This document shows positions 7,897 through 15,777 of a stretch of 64,000 nt of DNA, piece after piece. The position numbers and the translations under genes are program-made. Every line of letters starts with the position of its first letter. Position 1 is the first letter of the stretch. This DNA comes from Pseudomonadota bacterium (GTDB taxonomy: Bacteria > Pseudomonadota > Gammaproteobacteria > Steroidobacterales > Steroidobacteraceae): NCBI GenBank assembly GCA_021816775.1, contig JAKAXA010000001.1:17589-81588 (forward strand). Reading direction: 5' to 3'. Below the pieces are notes generated by a model. It saw only the letters and a list, made by a program, of their open reading frames with translations, was not told the origin of the DNA and did no database searches.

Positions 7897-9237
7897 TCAT
7901 TTGAGACCGCCCGCTCGAGCGGCCAGGCGCAGCTGCAGGGGCGGCGGCTCGTTGAGGTTGTCGAGGAACGCCTGACGCTGCAGTGGCGTGAGGCGTGCCC
8001 AGTCGAGCTTGCCCGCCGGCAGGCGCAAGAGCTGCCGGTCGCTGATCGTGGCGCGGGCATGCGCTCGGCTCACCCAGCGCGCCGGCAGACGCTCAGTGGC
8101 GCCCAGCTTCAGCACATCGATGATCGCCGCGGCGACCTGCGCATCGCGGGTGAGCTCACTATGCGCGGCGCGCGTGTAATAGGCGTGCATACCGTGCGGC
8201 GCCGCGCTTGATGTCGGCACCGTACCGTCCCCGCCGCGTGTCACCATGTAGTGGAAGCCGTCTTCCCGGCGAGCGGCCGCGGTAACGGTATTGCGTCCTA
8301 CCCCGGCGATCGCGGTGAAGCGGCCGTCGGGCGCCGGCAGTGCCGCGTGAAAGTGCCGTGCGCGCACCAGCAGCGGCTTCCTCGGCGCAGGCCCCTGCGC
8401 CGGCCAGTGCAGCGGATCGGCGAGATCGAGCCCCTCGGAAGTCGCGCGCGGCAGCATCTGGTAGAGACTCGGAAAGCCGCCGAACACCTGCTCGGCCAGC
8501 TCGAGCGCCGAGCGGCCGAGATCGAGCCGCGCGATGTTGCGCACCACCGAGTACGTGCCGCGCAGAGCCTGCAGCGGGGCGAAGGCGCCCAGATTGGGTG
8601 TGCCGAGCAGTACGGCACGGCGCACGTGCGCGGTGCCCTCGAGACCGAGCGCGACGCGGCTCACCAGCCCGCCCATGCTGTGCGCGACGATGGCGGCCGG
8701 GCGCGCCGCGTGCGCACGCAGGCGCGCCGCCAGAGCCTCGCCGAGCGAAGCGATGTCGAGCCGCCAGTCATAGTCGTGCAGGGTGGCGGGAAAGCCTGCG
8801 GCCCGCAGGCGCAGTTTGAGCTTCAGATGGGAGTAGAGCACCACGCCGAGCGGCACGATGGGCGCGCCTGCCTGCGGGTCGAGCAACGCGAGCCGCCCGC
8901 CCTGGATATCGAGCGGATCGAGCCAGAGCACGTCATCCGGCAGCGGCGCGCGCCGCCGCATGCCGAGCTGCGAGCCGAGGATGCCCGGCACGATGAGCAC
9001 GTGTGGCAGCGACTCATCGACGGGGCAGCGCGCCGCGACTGCGGCGAGCTGTGTCAGTTCACGGTACTCGCGCGCACCGAAATACGCCTCGAGCGCCGCC
9101 CGCTGCTCGCCCGCGAGCAACAGCCGCTCGACCTCGGCATCGTCGTGGCAGAAGCGGTCATACGGGGTTACGTGGTCAGTGACGGCGGCAAGTCGGCTCA
9201 CGGCCGATTGATTATGCCACCCCGGGGCGACCGTCAC
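7897..9237 (-). CDS. LCAT-family alpha/beta hydrolase (lipase/acyltransferase-like)
   Basis: About 446 residues. The lecithin:cholesterol acyltransferase family landmarks are visible: VLIVPGILGSQL near the start of the domain, DVLWLDP, and the nucleophile elbow AHSMGGL with serine near residue 187. The likely acid is in GGDGTVPTSSA and the histidine in RAAHSELTRD. No signal peptide is apparent, so an intracellular lipase, phospholipase or acyltransferase role is likely. The GTG at 9237 overlaps the oxyR stop (GTGA), suggesting coupling to oxyR translation; a second in-frame GTG at 9201 is possible. Membership in the oxyR transcript would link lipid repair to oxidative stress, but that is inference. 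Confidence 0.8.
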   Translation of the reverse strand: MTVAPGWHNQSAVSRLAAVTDHVTPYDRFCHDDAEVERLLLAGEQRAALEAYFGAREYRELTQLAAVAARCPVDESLPHVLIVPGILGSQLGMRRRAPLPDDVLWLDPLDIQGGRLALLDPQAGAPIVPLGVVLYSHLKLKLRLRAAGFPATLHDYDWRLDIASLGEALAARLRAHAARPAAIVAHSMGGLVSRVALGLEGTAHVRRAVLLGTPNLGAFAPLQALRGTYSVVRNIARLDLGRSALELAEQVFGGFPSLYQMLPRATSEGLDLADPLHWPAQGPAPRKPLLVRARHFHAALPAPDGRFTAIAGVGRNTVTAAARREDGFHYMVTRGGDGTVPTSSAAPHGMHAYYTRAAHSELTRDAQVAAAIIDVLKLGATERLPARWVSRAHARATISDRQLLRLPAGKLDWARLTPLQRQAFLDNLNEPPPLQLRLAARAGGLK

Positions 9238-10154
9238 CGGGGCGCGAGGCGGCCCGAGCGGGCGATGCGCTCGGCGATGACGTCGCAGACCGCCTCGACC
9301 GCCGGCCCGCGCGCAGTGGACTTGCGCCACACGGCGCCAACACGGCGGCTCGGCACGGGCTTGGCAAAGGGCAGCGCCACCACGCCGCGCGCATTGCCAT
9401 AGGCGCCTTCGGTCGCGAGCTGGGGCAACAGCGTGATGCCGGCGCCGGTGGCCACCATCTGGCGCAGCGTCTCGAGACTGGTGGCGCGGAAGTCCTGGCG
9501 CTCCCCGAGGCCGGCCCGGCTGCATACCGCCAGCGCCTGGTCGCGCAGGCAGTGGCCCTCCTCGAGCAGCAGCAGTGACTGCCCCTCCAGATCGCTCATG
9601 TGCACCCGCTCGCGCCCGGCGAGAGCATGGCGCTCGGGCAGCAGCACCTGGAAGGGCTCGCTGTACAGCTCGCGCGCCTCGAGCCCCTCGAGATCCACGG
9701 GCAGCGCGAGGATCCCCAGATCCAACTGTCCCGCCTTGAGCTTCGCGAGCATCGGCGCGGTCTGGTATTCGTGCAGGTGCAGCTCGAGGCGCGGCAGAGC
9801 GCGCTGGATCGGTCGCGCGATGTGCGGCAGCAGATATGGACCGATGGTCGGCAGCAGCGCCACGCGCAGCGTCCCGGCGAGCGGATCGCGGTGCGAGCGC
9901 GCCAGCGTCGTCACCTCGGCGCAGGCCTCGAGAATGCCCCGCGCCCGGCCCACGATCTGCTCCCCGGCCTCGGTCAGCGCCACGTTATTCGGCTGGCGCT
10001 CGATGAGCTGCACGCCGAGGGAGAGCTCGAGCTTCTTCAGCTGCGCCGACAGGGTCGGCTGGCTGACGAAACAGCGCTCCGCGGCCCGGCCGAAATGCCG
10101 CGTATCCGCCACGGCCACCAGGTAGCGCAGGTCTTTGAGCTTGATATCGGGCAC
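9234..10154 (-). CDS. oxyR: Hydrogen-peroxide-sensing regulator OxyR
   Basis: A 306-residue LysR-family regulator, matching the E. coli length of 305. The N-terminal helix-turn-helix lies in HFGRAAERCFVSQPTLSAQ. The redox pair is present in the OxyR-specific context EEGHCLRDQALAVC, followed by FRATSLETLRQMVATGAGITLLP. The GTG at 10154 is chosen because AGGAG sits 8 bases upstream and the length then fits; an ATG at 10190 would start inside the promoter. It is divergent from ahpC, its expected target, and shares the operator region at about 10181-10230. Confidence 0.95.
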   Translation of the reverse strand: MPDIKLKDLRYLVAVADTRHFGRAAERCFVSQPTLSAQLKKLELSLGVQLIERQPNNVALTEAGEQIVGRARGILEACAEVTTLARSHRDPLAGTLRVALLPTIGPYLLPHIARPIQRALPRLELHLHEYQTAPMLAKLKAGQLDLGILALPVDLEGLEARELYSEPFQVLLPERHALAGRERVHMSDLEGQSLLLLEEGHCLRDQALAVCSRAGLGERQDFRATSLETLRQMVATGAGITLLPQLATEGAYGNARGVVALPFAKPVPSRRVGAVWRKSTARGPAVEAVCDVIAERIARSGRLAPR

Positions 10155-10180
10155 AGTCTCGCTCCTCGCTGGGCGGGTGA

Positions 10181-10230
10181 TATACCGCATCTATCGATAT
10201 TATACAGTCAATCGATTGGATCAATGAAGC
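10181..10230. promoter_or_regulatory. oxyR-ahpC divergent promoter and probable OxyR site
   Basis: This AT-rich island lies between the divergent genes. On the minus strand a perfect TATAAT (10204-10199) serves as the likely -10 of oxyR. The stretch tataccgcatctatcgat and the following repeats of ATCGAT/ATTG spaced about one helical turn resemble the loose ATAG/CTAT-type OxyR recognition elements. OxyR sites overlapping its own promoter while activating ahpC are typical of the family. Exact base contacts are not determinable here. Confidence 0.55.
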
Positions 10231-10300
10231 GGCGGCCCGCATCATGCGCCCATCCCCGCCGGGGAAGCCCCCTGAACCCAGACATCGAGGAACCCACGAC

Positions 10301-10840
10301 ATGTTAGCGATCGGCCAGCGTTTTCCGGAATTTTCCCTCACCGGGGTCGTCACGAACGACCTCAGCAGCGCCTTTCAGCCCTTCACGGAGAAGAGCTTCC
10401 CGGGCAAATGGCTGGTGGTGTTCTTCTGGCCGAAGGACTTCACCTTCGTCTGCCCGACCGAGATTGCCGCCTTCGGCCGTCTCGACCCGCAATTCAAGGC
10501 GCGCGACGCGCAGGTGCTCGGCGCCAGCATCGACAGCGAGTTCGTGCATCTGGCGTGGCGCGGCAGCAAGCAGGAGCTTCGCGAGCTGCCTTTCCCGATG
10601 CTCTCGGACATCAAGCGCCAGCTGTCGGTGCGGCTCGGCATCCTGGACGCCGAGGCGGGCGTGGCGCAGCGCGCGACGTTCATCGTCGACCCGCAGGGCG
10701 TCATCCGCTTCGTGTACGTCACCGACCTGAACGTCGGGCGCAGCCCCGAGGAAGTGCTCCGAGTTCTCGACGCCCTGCAGACCGACGAGCTGTGCCCGTG
10801 CAACTGGAAGCAGGGCGAAGCGACGATCAAGGCCGCCTGA
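10301..10840 (+). CDS. ahpC: Alkyl hydroperoxide reductase AhpC (2-Cys peroxiredoxin)
   Basis: A 179-residue cytoplasmic peroxiredoxin that reduces hydrogen and organic peroxides. The peroxidatic cysteine is in FTFVCPTE and the resolving cysteine in DELCPCNW near the C-terminus, as in the AhpC group that works with AhpD. GAGG precedes the ATG at 10301, giving the family-like start MLAIGQRFPEFSL. It is followed 27 bases later by ahpD, and no flavoprotein AhpF gene is present, so AhpD is the probable reductant. OxyR control is expected from the divergent oxyR gene. Confidence 0.95.
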   Translation: MLAIGQRFPEFSLTGVVTNDLSSAFQPFTEKSFPGKWLVVFFWPKDFTFVCPTEIAAFGRLDPQFKARDAQVLGASIDSEFVHLAWRGSKQELRELPFPMLSDIKRQLSVRLGILDAEAGVAQRATFIVDPQGVIRFVYVTDLNVGRSPEEVLRVLDALQTDELCPCNWKQGEATIKAA

Positions 10841-10867
10841 GGCGCCCGACGCACCGGAGAGTCCGCA

Positions 10868-11434
10868 ATGAACACACTCGATGCCATCCGTGACGCCCTG
10901 CCTGACTACGCCCGGGACCTGAGACTCAATCTCTCGAGCGTGCTCGCCGCGCCCGGCGCGCCCGGACTGACCGACACCCAGATCTGGGCTGTGGCGCTCG
11001 CCGCCGCCGCCGCGTCGGGCAATCCGCGGTTCACCGCCGAGATGGAGACGCTCGCCGCGGTGCACCTGGATGCCGCCCATCGCCAGGCCGCCCACGCGGC
11101 AGCCGCGATCATGGGCATGAACAACGTGTACTACCGGTTCGTGCATCTGGTCGAGGACGCCGAGTACGCCACGCTGCCGGCCAGGCTGCGCATGAACGTG
11201 ATCGGCAATCCCGGCATCGCGCGGGCGGACTTCGAGCTGCTGTCGCTTGCGGTATCCGCCATCAACGGCTGCGGCGCCTGCGTCGCCTCGCACGAGCGGC
11301 AGGTGCGCCAGCAGGGAATGGGGCGCGAGGCGGTGCAGAGCGCCGTGCGCATCGCTGCCACAGTGCACGCCGTCGCGCGGGTGTTGAAGAACGCTCAGCC
11401 CGCCGACGCCGCACGGGAAGCGCGGGCCGCGTAG
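10868..11434 (+). CDS. ahpD: Alkylhydroperoxidase AhpD
   Basis: A 188-residue all-helical protein with the AhpD active-site motif CGACVASHE (thiol pair plus histidine). In the characterised mycobacterial system AhpD passes electrons to AhpC from lipoylated proteins. It follows ahpC directly with GGAGAGTCCGCA before the ATG and forms a two-gene peroxide defence operon. The C-terminal tail is alanine-rich. It ends 43 bases from the convergent membrane methyltransferase-like gene. Confidence 0.95.
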   Translation: MNTLDAIRDALPDYARDLRLNLSSVLAAPGAPGLTDTQIWAVALAAAAASGNPRFTAEMETLAAVHLDAAHRQAAHAAAAIMGMNNVYYRFVHLVEDAEYATLPARLRMNVIGNPGIARADFELLSLAVSAINGCGACVASHERQVRQQGMGREAVQSAVRIAATVHAVARVLKNAQPADAAREARAA

Positions 11435-11477
11435 ATCGCACCGCCCCCGAGCACGCGGCGCCAGGGGGTGCCGGCGC

Positions 11478-12032
11478 TCAGAAAACGAACGGAATCAGCA
11501 TCCGGGTGCGTGTCTTGTAGGCCGGATACGCCTCGGGAAACTGCTCGCTCATCATGCGCTCTTCGGTGAACGCGCTGTAGAGGAAGTACGCGAAGAACAG
11601 GGCCATCATCCACAGCCAGGCGACCGCCACGGCGAGCGCCGACCCCAGCATCGCGAGCAGGATGCCGGTGTAGATCGGGTGCCTGACGTAGGCGTACGGG
11701 CCGGTCGTGACCAGCTCGTGCCCCTCGCGCAGCGACATCGGCATGCCCCAGTTGCGCCCGAGATGAATGCGCGCCCACACAGCAAATCCGAGGCCGAGCG
11801 CACAAAACACCACGCCCGCCCACTGCCAGGAGGACGGCAGCACGGCCAGCGCGCGGCCGCCGGGACCGAAGCGCAGGTTCGCCGCGACGATCACCGCGAT
11901 GACCACGAGACGCACGGCCCAGCTCTTCCACAGCGTATGTCTGCGGCTGCGCTTGGTGAACAGCGCCGAGACGAGCCATGTCGCGAGGAACGCCAGCCAC
12001 AGGCCGGCGATCACCGAGTACGCGCTCACCAT
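11478..12032 (-). CDS. Isoprenylcysteine carboxyl methyltransferase-family membrane protein
   Basis: A 184-residue integral membrane protein with about four hydrophobic helices. The C-terminal half carries the family core: HLGRNWGMPMSLREGHELVTTGPYAYVRHPIYTG, in short stretches of which GPYAYVRHP and the later EERMMSEQFPEAYPAYKTRTRMLIP are diagnostic of the ICMT/PEMT-like phospholipid or protein methyltransferases that bind S-adenosylmethionine at the membrane. Prokaryotic members are mostly uncharacterised. Start at MVSAYSVIAG gives a clean first helix; a 30-residue upstream extension is Cys/Arg-rich and overlaps yajQ. It lies 10 bases after yajQ, so the two are probably co-transcribed. Confidence 0.82.
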   Translation of the reverse strand: MVSAYSVIAGLWLAFLATWLVSALFTKRSRRHTLWKSWAVRLVVIAVIVAANLRFGPGGRALAVLPSSWQWAGVVFCALGLGFAVWARIHLGRNWGMPMSLREGHELVTTGPYAYVRHPIYTGILLAMLGSALAVAVAWLWMMALFFAYFLYSAFTEERMMSEQFPEAYPAYKTRTRMLIPFVF

Positions 12033-12042
12033 ACCTGCGGCC

Positions 12043-12525
12043 TCAGTCGCGGAAGTTGTTGAACTGCAGCGGCACGCCCACCTTGGCGCCACGCAGCAGC
12101 TGCATGGCCGCCTGCAGGTCATCGCGCTGCTTGCCGGTGACGCGCACCTTCTCGCCCTGGATGCTGCCCTGCACCTTGATCTTGGAGTCCTTCAGCATCC
12201 GGGTGATCTCTCTGCCGGTGTCCGCATCGATACCGTGCTTCAGCTGCACCTCCTGGCGCGCCGAGGACAGCGTGGTCTGGGGCTCCTTGACCTCGAGGCA
12301 GGCGAGATCGATGCCGCGCTTGCCGAGGCGCAGCTTGAGGATTTCCAGCATCTGCTTGAGCTGAAAGTCGACCTGCGCGTGCAGCGTCACGGTCAGGCCC
12401 TCGCGCTCGAACCGTGCGCCCGTGTCCTTGAAGTCGAAGCGCTGCGAGAGCTCGCGGTTGGCCTGATCCACGGCGTTCGCCACCTCGTGAGCATTGAGCT
12501 CGGAGACCACATCAAATGACGGCAT
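12043..12525 (-). CDS. yajQ: YajQ-family nucleotide/c-di-GMP-binding protein
   Basis: 160 residues, against 163 in E. coli. The family start MPSFDVVSELNAHEV and internal FDFKDTGARFE, KLRLGKRGID and KVQGSIQGEKVRVTGKQRDDLQ are all present, giving the two ferredoxin-like domains. In Xanthomonas a YajQ homologue binds c-di-GMP and controls virulence genes; that role is family knowledge and not shown here. It is divergent from the trp operon, whose promoter region begins just beyond its start. Confidence 0.93.
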   Translation of the reverse strand: MPSFDVVSELNAHEVANAVDQANRELSQRFDFKDTGARFEREGLTVTLHAQVDFQLKQMLEILKLRLGKRGIDLACLEVKEPQTTLSSARQEVQLKHGIDADTGREITRMLKDSKIKVQGSIQGEKVRVTGKQRDDLQAAMQLLRGAKVGVPLQFNNFRD

Positions 12526-12594
12526 GGCGCCATACCCCAGGGCGGAACGGGCGGGTATTGTATCGCGTGCGGCGCTGATGATAGGCTGCCGGCC

Positions 12595-12669
12595 ATGCTT
12601 CAGCCGCATCCGACCAACCGGCATTGGTGGTGGCGCGCTCCCCCTCCGGAGTGGGCCCTGGGCTGCTGA
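12595..12669 (+). CDS. trpL: trp operon leader peptide TrpL
   Basis: A 24-codon frame from ATG 12595 to TGA 12667-12669 containing the run HWWWR, three consecutive TGG codons at 12625-12633, and a fourth Trp codon at 12652-12654. Four tryptophans in 24 residues directly before a terminator and trpE is the signature of a translational attenuation sensor. When charged tRNA-Trp is scarce the ribosome stalls at 12625-12633. That leaves 12646-12655 free to pair with 12704-12713 and blocks the terminator. No strong ribosome-binding site is visible upstream, which is the weakest point. Confidence 0.85.
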   Translation: MLQPHPTNRHWWWRAPPPEWALGC

Positions 12670-12713
12670 CTTCCCCGACACGACAGCCGTAGATCAGCCA
12701 AAACCCATTCCGG
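12646..12713 (+). promoter_or_regulatory. trp antiterminator (alternative 2:3 pairing)
   Basis: ccggagtggg (12646-12655) can pair along all ten bases, with one G-U pair, with cccattccgg (12704-12713), which is also the left arm of the terminator. The two structures are mutually exclusive. The left arm contains the fourth leader Trp codon and would be covered by a ribosome that reaches the leader stop codon. Confidence 0.8.
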
Positions 12714-12736
12714 TCATGCGCCGGAATGGGTTTTTT
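12701..12736 (+). terminator. trp attenuator terminator
   Basis: The stem aaacccattccgg / ccggaatgggttt has a 7-base loop and is followed by a run of six T (12731-12736), a textbook intrinsic terminator 27 bases before the trpE start. yajQ is divergent, so the hairpin can only serve the trp transcript. Confidence 0.92.
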
Positions 12737-12762
12737 AATGCCTGAATGCTCTGGAGACCGCG

Positions 12763-14148
12763 TTGAAGCAGCCATTCGACATACCAGGGGATCTCGACAC
12801 GCCGGTCTCGGCGTTCATGAAGCTCAAGGCGTTCGCGCCGCACTTTCTGCTCGAGAGCGTCGAGGGCGGCGAGCGCGTCGGACGCTACTCGTTCATTGGC
12901 TTCGGCGAGGCGCTCACGGTGCGTCTCGGAACCGCCGGCTTGCAGATCGGCGCCGAGCGGCGACCCGTGCCGGGCACCTCGGCCGAGCTGCTCGATGGGC
13001 TGCGCGCGGCGCTCTCGCGCACGCCGACGCCCGGGCCGCAGGTGCCCGGCGTCCCGCTCGCCGGCGGTCTGGTCGGGTACGCCGCGTATGACGTGGTGCG
13101 CTTCTTCGAGCGCCTGCCGGTGCCCGCGGGCAAACAGCCCGAGGTGCCCGCGCTGCACTACATCGCGCCCCGCTCGCTGCTCGTGTTCGATCATCTGACA
13201 CGCGGCATCGCGCTGCTGCACGCGGGCAGCGAGGATGAGCGGCAGCGGCTGCGCAAGGAGATCATTCAGGCGCTGCGCGGGGCGCTGCCCTCGGTCGGCC
13301 GGCGCGGCCGCTGCAGCCCGGCGAGCGCCTCGAGCGGCCGCGCCGAGTACATGGCCGGCGTCAGGCGCGTGAAGGAATTCATCGCCGCGGGCGATGTGTA
13401 CCAGCTGGTGCTCTCGACGCGCTTCGCGGGACGGCACGAGCTCGATCCGTTCCAGGCGTATCGGGCGCTGCGGCTGATCAATCCCTCGCCCTACCTCTAC
13501 TACTGCGCGCTCGGCGAGGTGACCGTGGTCGGCTCCTCGCCCGAGGCGCTGGTGCGCCTGAAGGACGGCACCGCGCAGCTGCGGCCCATCGCCGGCACAC
13601 GCCCGCGCTCGGATGACCCAGCGATCGATCGCGCGCGCGAGGCGGAGCTGCGCGCCGACCCGAAGGAGAACGCCGAGCACGTCATGTTGGTCGATCTGGC
13701 GCGCAACGATCTCGGGCGCGTGGCGCGCGCCGGCACCGTCGCGGTCGACCCGTACCGCTCGATCGAGCGCTACAGCCACGTGATGCACATGGTCAGCGGC
13801 GTCAACGGCGAGCTCGCCGAGGGCAGCGATGCGTTCGACCTCTTCGCCGCGGCGTTTCCGGCCGGGACGCTGGTCGGCGCGCCCAAGGTGCGCGCCATGC
13901 AGATCATCGACGAGCTCGAGCCGGTCAGCCGCGGCCTGTACGGCGGCACCGTCGGCTACTTCGGAGCGCGCGGCGACATGGACCACGCCATCACCATCCG
14001 CACGCTGGTGTTCCGCGGCGACGAGTACAGTTACCAGGCGGGCGCCGGTATCGTCGCCGACAGCGTCCCGGAGTCCGAGCACGACGAGGTGCTCGCCAAG
14101 AGCGGCGCGATGGCCCGGGCGCTCGAGATGGCCGAGGAGGGTTTCTGA
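12763..14148 (+). CDS. trpE: Anthranilate synthase component I TrpE
   Basis: A 461-residue enzyme that makes anthranilate from chorismate using ammonia from TrpG. The N-terminal region has DLDTPVSAFMKL and LLESVEGGERVGRYSFIG (feedback-site region), and the catalytic domain shows SPEALVRL, PIAGTRPR, LVDLARNDLGRV, YSHVMHMVS, FPAGTLVGAPKVRAM and the final YQAGAGIVADS. The start is a TTG with GGAGA spaced correctly upstream; no in-frame ATG fits. It is the first structural gene after the attenuator and its stop overlaps the trpG start (TGATG). Confidence 0.96.
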   Translation: MKQPFDIPGDLDTPVSAFMKLKAFAPHFLLESVEGGERVGRYSFIGFGEALTVRLGTAGLQIGAERRPVPGTSAELLDGLRAALSRTPTPGPQVPGVPLAGGLVGYAAYDVVRFFERLPVPAGKQPEVPALHYIAPRSLLVFDHLTRGIALLHAGSEDERQRLRKEIIQALRGALPSVGRRGRCSPASASSGRAEYMAGVRRVKEFIAAGDVYQLVLSTRFAGRHELDPFQAYRALRLINPSPYLYYCALGEVTVVGSSPEALVRLKDGTAQLRPIAGTRPRSDDPAIDRAREAELRADPKENAEHVMLVDLARNDLGRVARAGTVAVDPYRSIERYSHVMHMVSGVNGELAEGSDAFDLFAAAFPAGTLVGAPKVRAMQIIDELEPVSRGLYGGTVGYFGARGDMDHAITIRTLVFRGDEYSYQAGAGIVADSVPESEHDEVLAKSGAMARALEMAEEGF

Positions 14149-14762
14149 TGGCGCGGCTGCTGCTCATCGACAACTACGACTCCTTCACCTACAACCTCGT
14201 GCAGGCGTTCCTCGTGCTCGGCGCGCAGGTGCGCGTCTTGCGCAATGACATGATCGGCATCGCCGAGGCCGAGGCGCTCTCGCCCACGCACCTGTGCATC
14301 TCCCCCGGACCGGGCACGCCGCGCGACGCCGGCGTCTCGATGGACATGGTCCGCGCGTTCGCCGGACGCATCCCCGTCCTCGGGGTGTGCCTCGGCCATC
14401 AATCGATCGTGGAGGTGTTCGGCGGCAAAGTGGTGCGCGCCGGCCGGCTGATGCACGGCAAGACCTCCCGGATCCACCACGACGGCCTCGGGCTGTTCGC
14501 GGGGCTGCCCGAGCCCTGCGAAGTGGGGCGCTATCATTCGTTGATCGCCGCCCCCGAGGCGCTGCCGGCCGAGCTCACCGTCAGCGCCCGCACCGCGGAG
14601 GGCGAGATCATGGGCGTGCGCCATGGCCGCTTCCAGGTCGAGGGCGTGCAGTTTCATCCGGAGAGCATCCTGACGCCGGACGGCGCACGGCTGCTCGGTA
14701 ACTTCCTCGCGCAGCATGCCGGTGCGCGCGCCGCCGGAGTCGCCGATGTCCGTCCTGTGTGA
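14148..14762 (+). CDS. trpG: Anthranilate synthase component II TrpG (glutamine amidotransferase)
   Basis: A 204-residue class-I glutamine amidotransferase supplying ammonia to TrpE. The nucleophile is in GVCLGHQSI, with the oxyanion glycines in SPGPGTP and the catalytic His/Glu in VQFHPESIL. It could also serve p-aminobenzoate synthase (PabA), as in other bacteria with one shared subunit. It overlaps trpE by one base and trpD by 17. Confidence 0.95.
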   Translation: MARLLLIDNYDSFTYNLVQAFLVLGAQVRVLRNDMIGIAEAEALSPTHLCISPGPGTPRDAGVSMDMVRAFAGRIPVLGVCLGHQSIVEVFGGKVVRAGRLMHGKTSRIHHDGLGLFAGLPEPCEVGRYHSLIAAPEALPAELTVSARTAEGEIMGVRHGRFQVEGVQFHPESILTPDGARLLGNFLAQHAGARAAGVADVRPV

Positions 14763-15777
14763 GCTGCTCGAGAAGCTGCTCGAGGGCGTCGATCTCACCC
14801 AGGCGCAGGCCGAAGAGCTGCTCGGCCTGCTGACCGACGGGGCGACCCCGCCGGCGCTGATCGGCGCGGTGCTGGCGGCGCTGCGCGCCAAGGGAGCCGT
14901 CGCCGATGAGGTGCGGGGATTCGCCGAGGCGATGCGCCGCCTGGCGCGCCAGCCGGCGCTGCCCGCGGGCATGCGCGCCATCGACATCGTCGGCACGGGC
15001 GGGGACCGCTCGGGCAGTCTCAACATCTCCACCGGCACCGCGCTGCTCACCGCGGCGTGCGGCCTGCCGGTGATCAAACACGGCAACCGCTCGGTCTCGA
15101 GCCGCGCCGGCAGCGCCGATGTGCTCGAGGCCCTGGGACTGCCCATGCCGCTCGATGAGCGCGCCTCAGGGGCGTGCCTGGCGCAATGCGGGTTCACCTT
15201 CCTGTTCGCGCCGCACTACCACGCCGCCACGCAGGCGGTGGCCGCCGCACGACGCGCGCTCGGGGTGCGCACCGTTTTCAACATCCTCGGGCCGCTCACC
15301 AATCCCGCGCAGCCGCCCCTGGGGCTGATCGGGGCATTCAGTCTGCCGGTCGCGGAGCTCATGGCCGACAGCCTCGCGGGCATGCGGATCGAGCGCGCGT
15401 TCGTGATCCACGGCGCGGAGGGTTGGGACGAGCCCACGCCAGTCGGCCCGTTCACGCTGTTTGACGTGCGGCCCGGGCGGGTGAGGCGCGAAGTCCGCCA
15501 GCCGCAGGACTACGGGCTGCCGAGCTGCCCGACATCGGCGTTGACCGGCGGCGATGCGTTGCACAATGCCGCAGCGTTGCGCGCCGTGCTCACCGGCGAG
15601 GCGCACGGCGCATACCGGGATTGTCTGCTGCTCGGCGCCGCCCTGGCGCTGGAAGTTGCGGGCCAGGCGAGCAGCCCGCGCGAGGGCATCGAGCGCGCCG
15701 CGCAAGCGATCGACGACGGCGCGGCCGCGCGCGTGCTGACGGGCCTGCGGCGCGTGGGAGCGGCGTGTGCGCAGTGA
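14746..15777 (+). CDS. trpD: Anthranilate phosphoribosyltransferase TrpD
   Basis: A 343-residue enzyme that joins anthranilate to PRPP. Family motifs are IDIVGTGGDRSGSLNIST (PRPP-binding), KHGNRSVSSRAGSADVLEALG and NILGPLTNPA. The start MSVLCELLEKLL at 14746 has GGAG upstream and lies inside the end of trpG, a coupled overlap. A 10-residue upstream extension is unlikely. Confidence 0.95.
   Translation: MSVLCELLEKLLEGVDLTQAQAEELLGLLTDGATPPALIGAVLAALRAKGAVADEVRGFAEAMRRLARQPALPAGMRAIDIVGTGGDRSGSLNISTGTALLTAACGLPVIKHGNRSVSSRAGSADVLEALGLPMPLDERASGACLAQCGFTFLFAPHYHAATQAVAAARRALGVRTVFNILGPLTNPAQPPLGLIGAFSLPVAELMADSLAGMRIERAFVIHGAEGWDEPTPVGPFTLFDVRPGRVRREVRQPQDYGLPSCPTSALTGGDALHNAAALRAVLTGEAHGAYRDCLLLGAALALEVAGQASSPREGIERAAQAIDDGAAARVLTGLRRVGAACAQ

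Noticed and set aside
12701-12736. The strong hairpin as a terminator for yajQ
   Set aside because: yajQ is transcribed away from it; the hairpin has plus-strand polarity and belongs to the trp leader.
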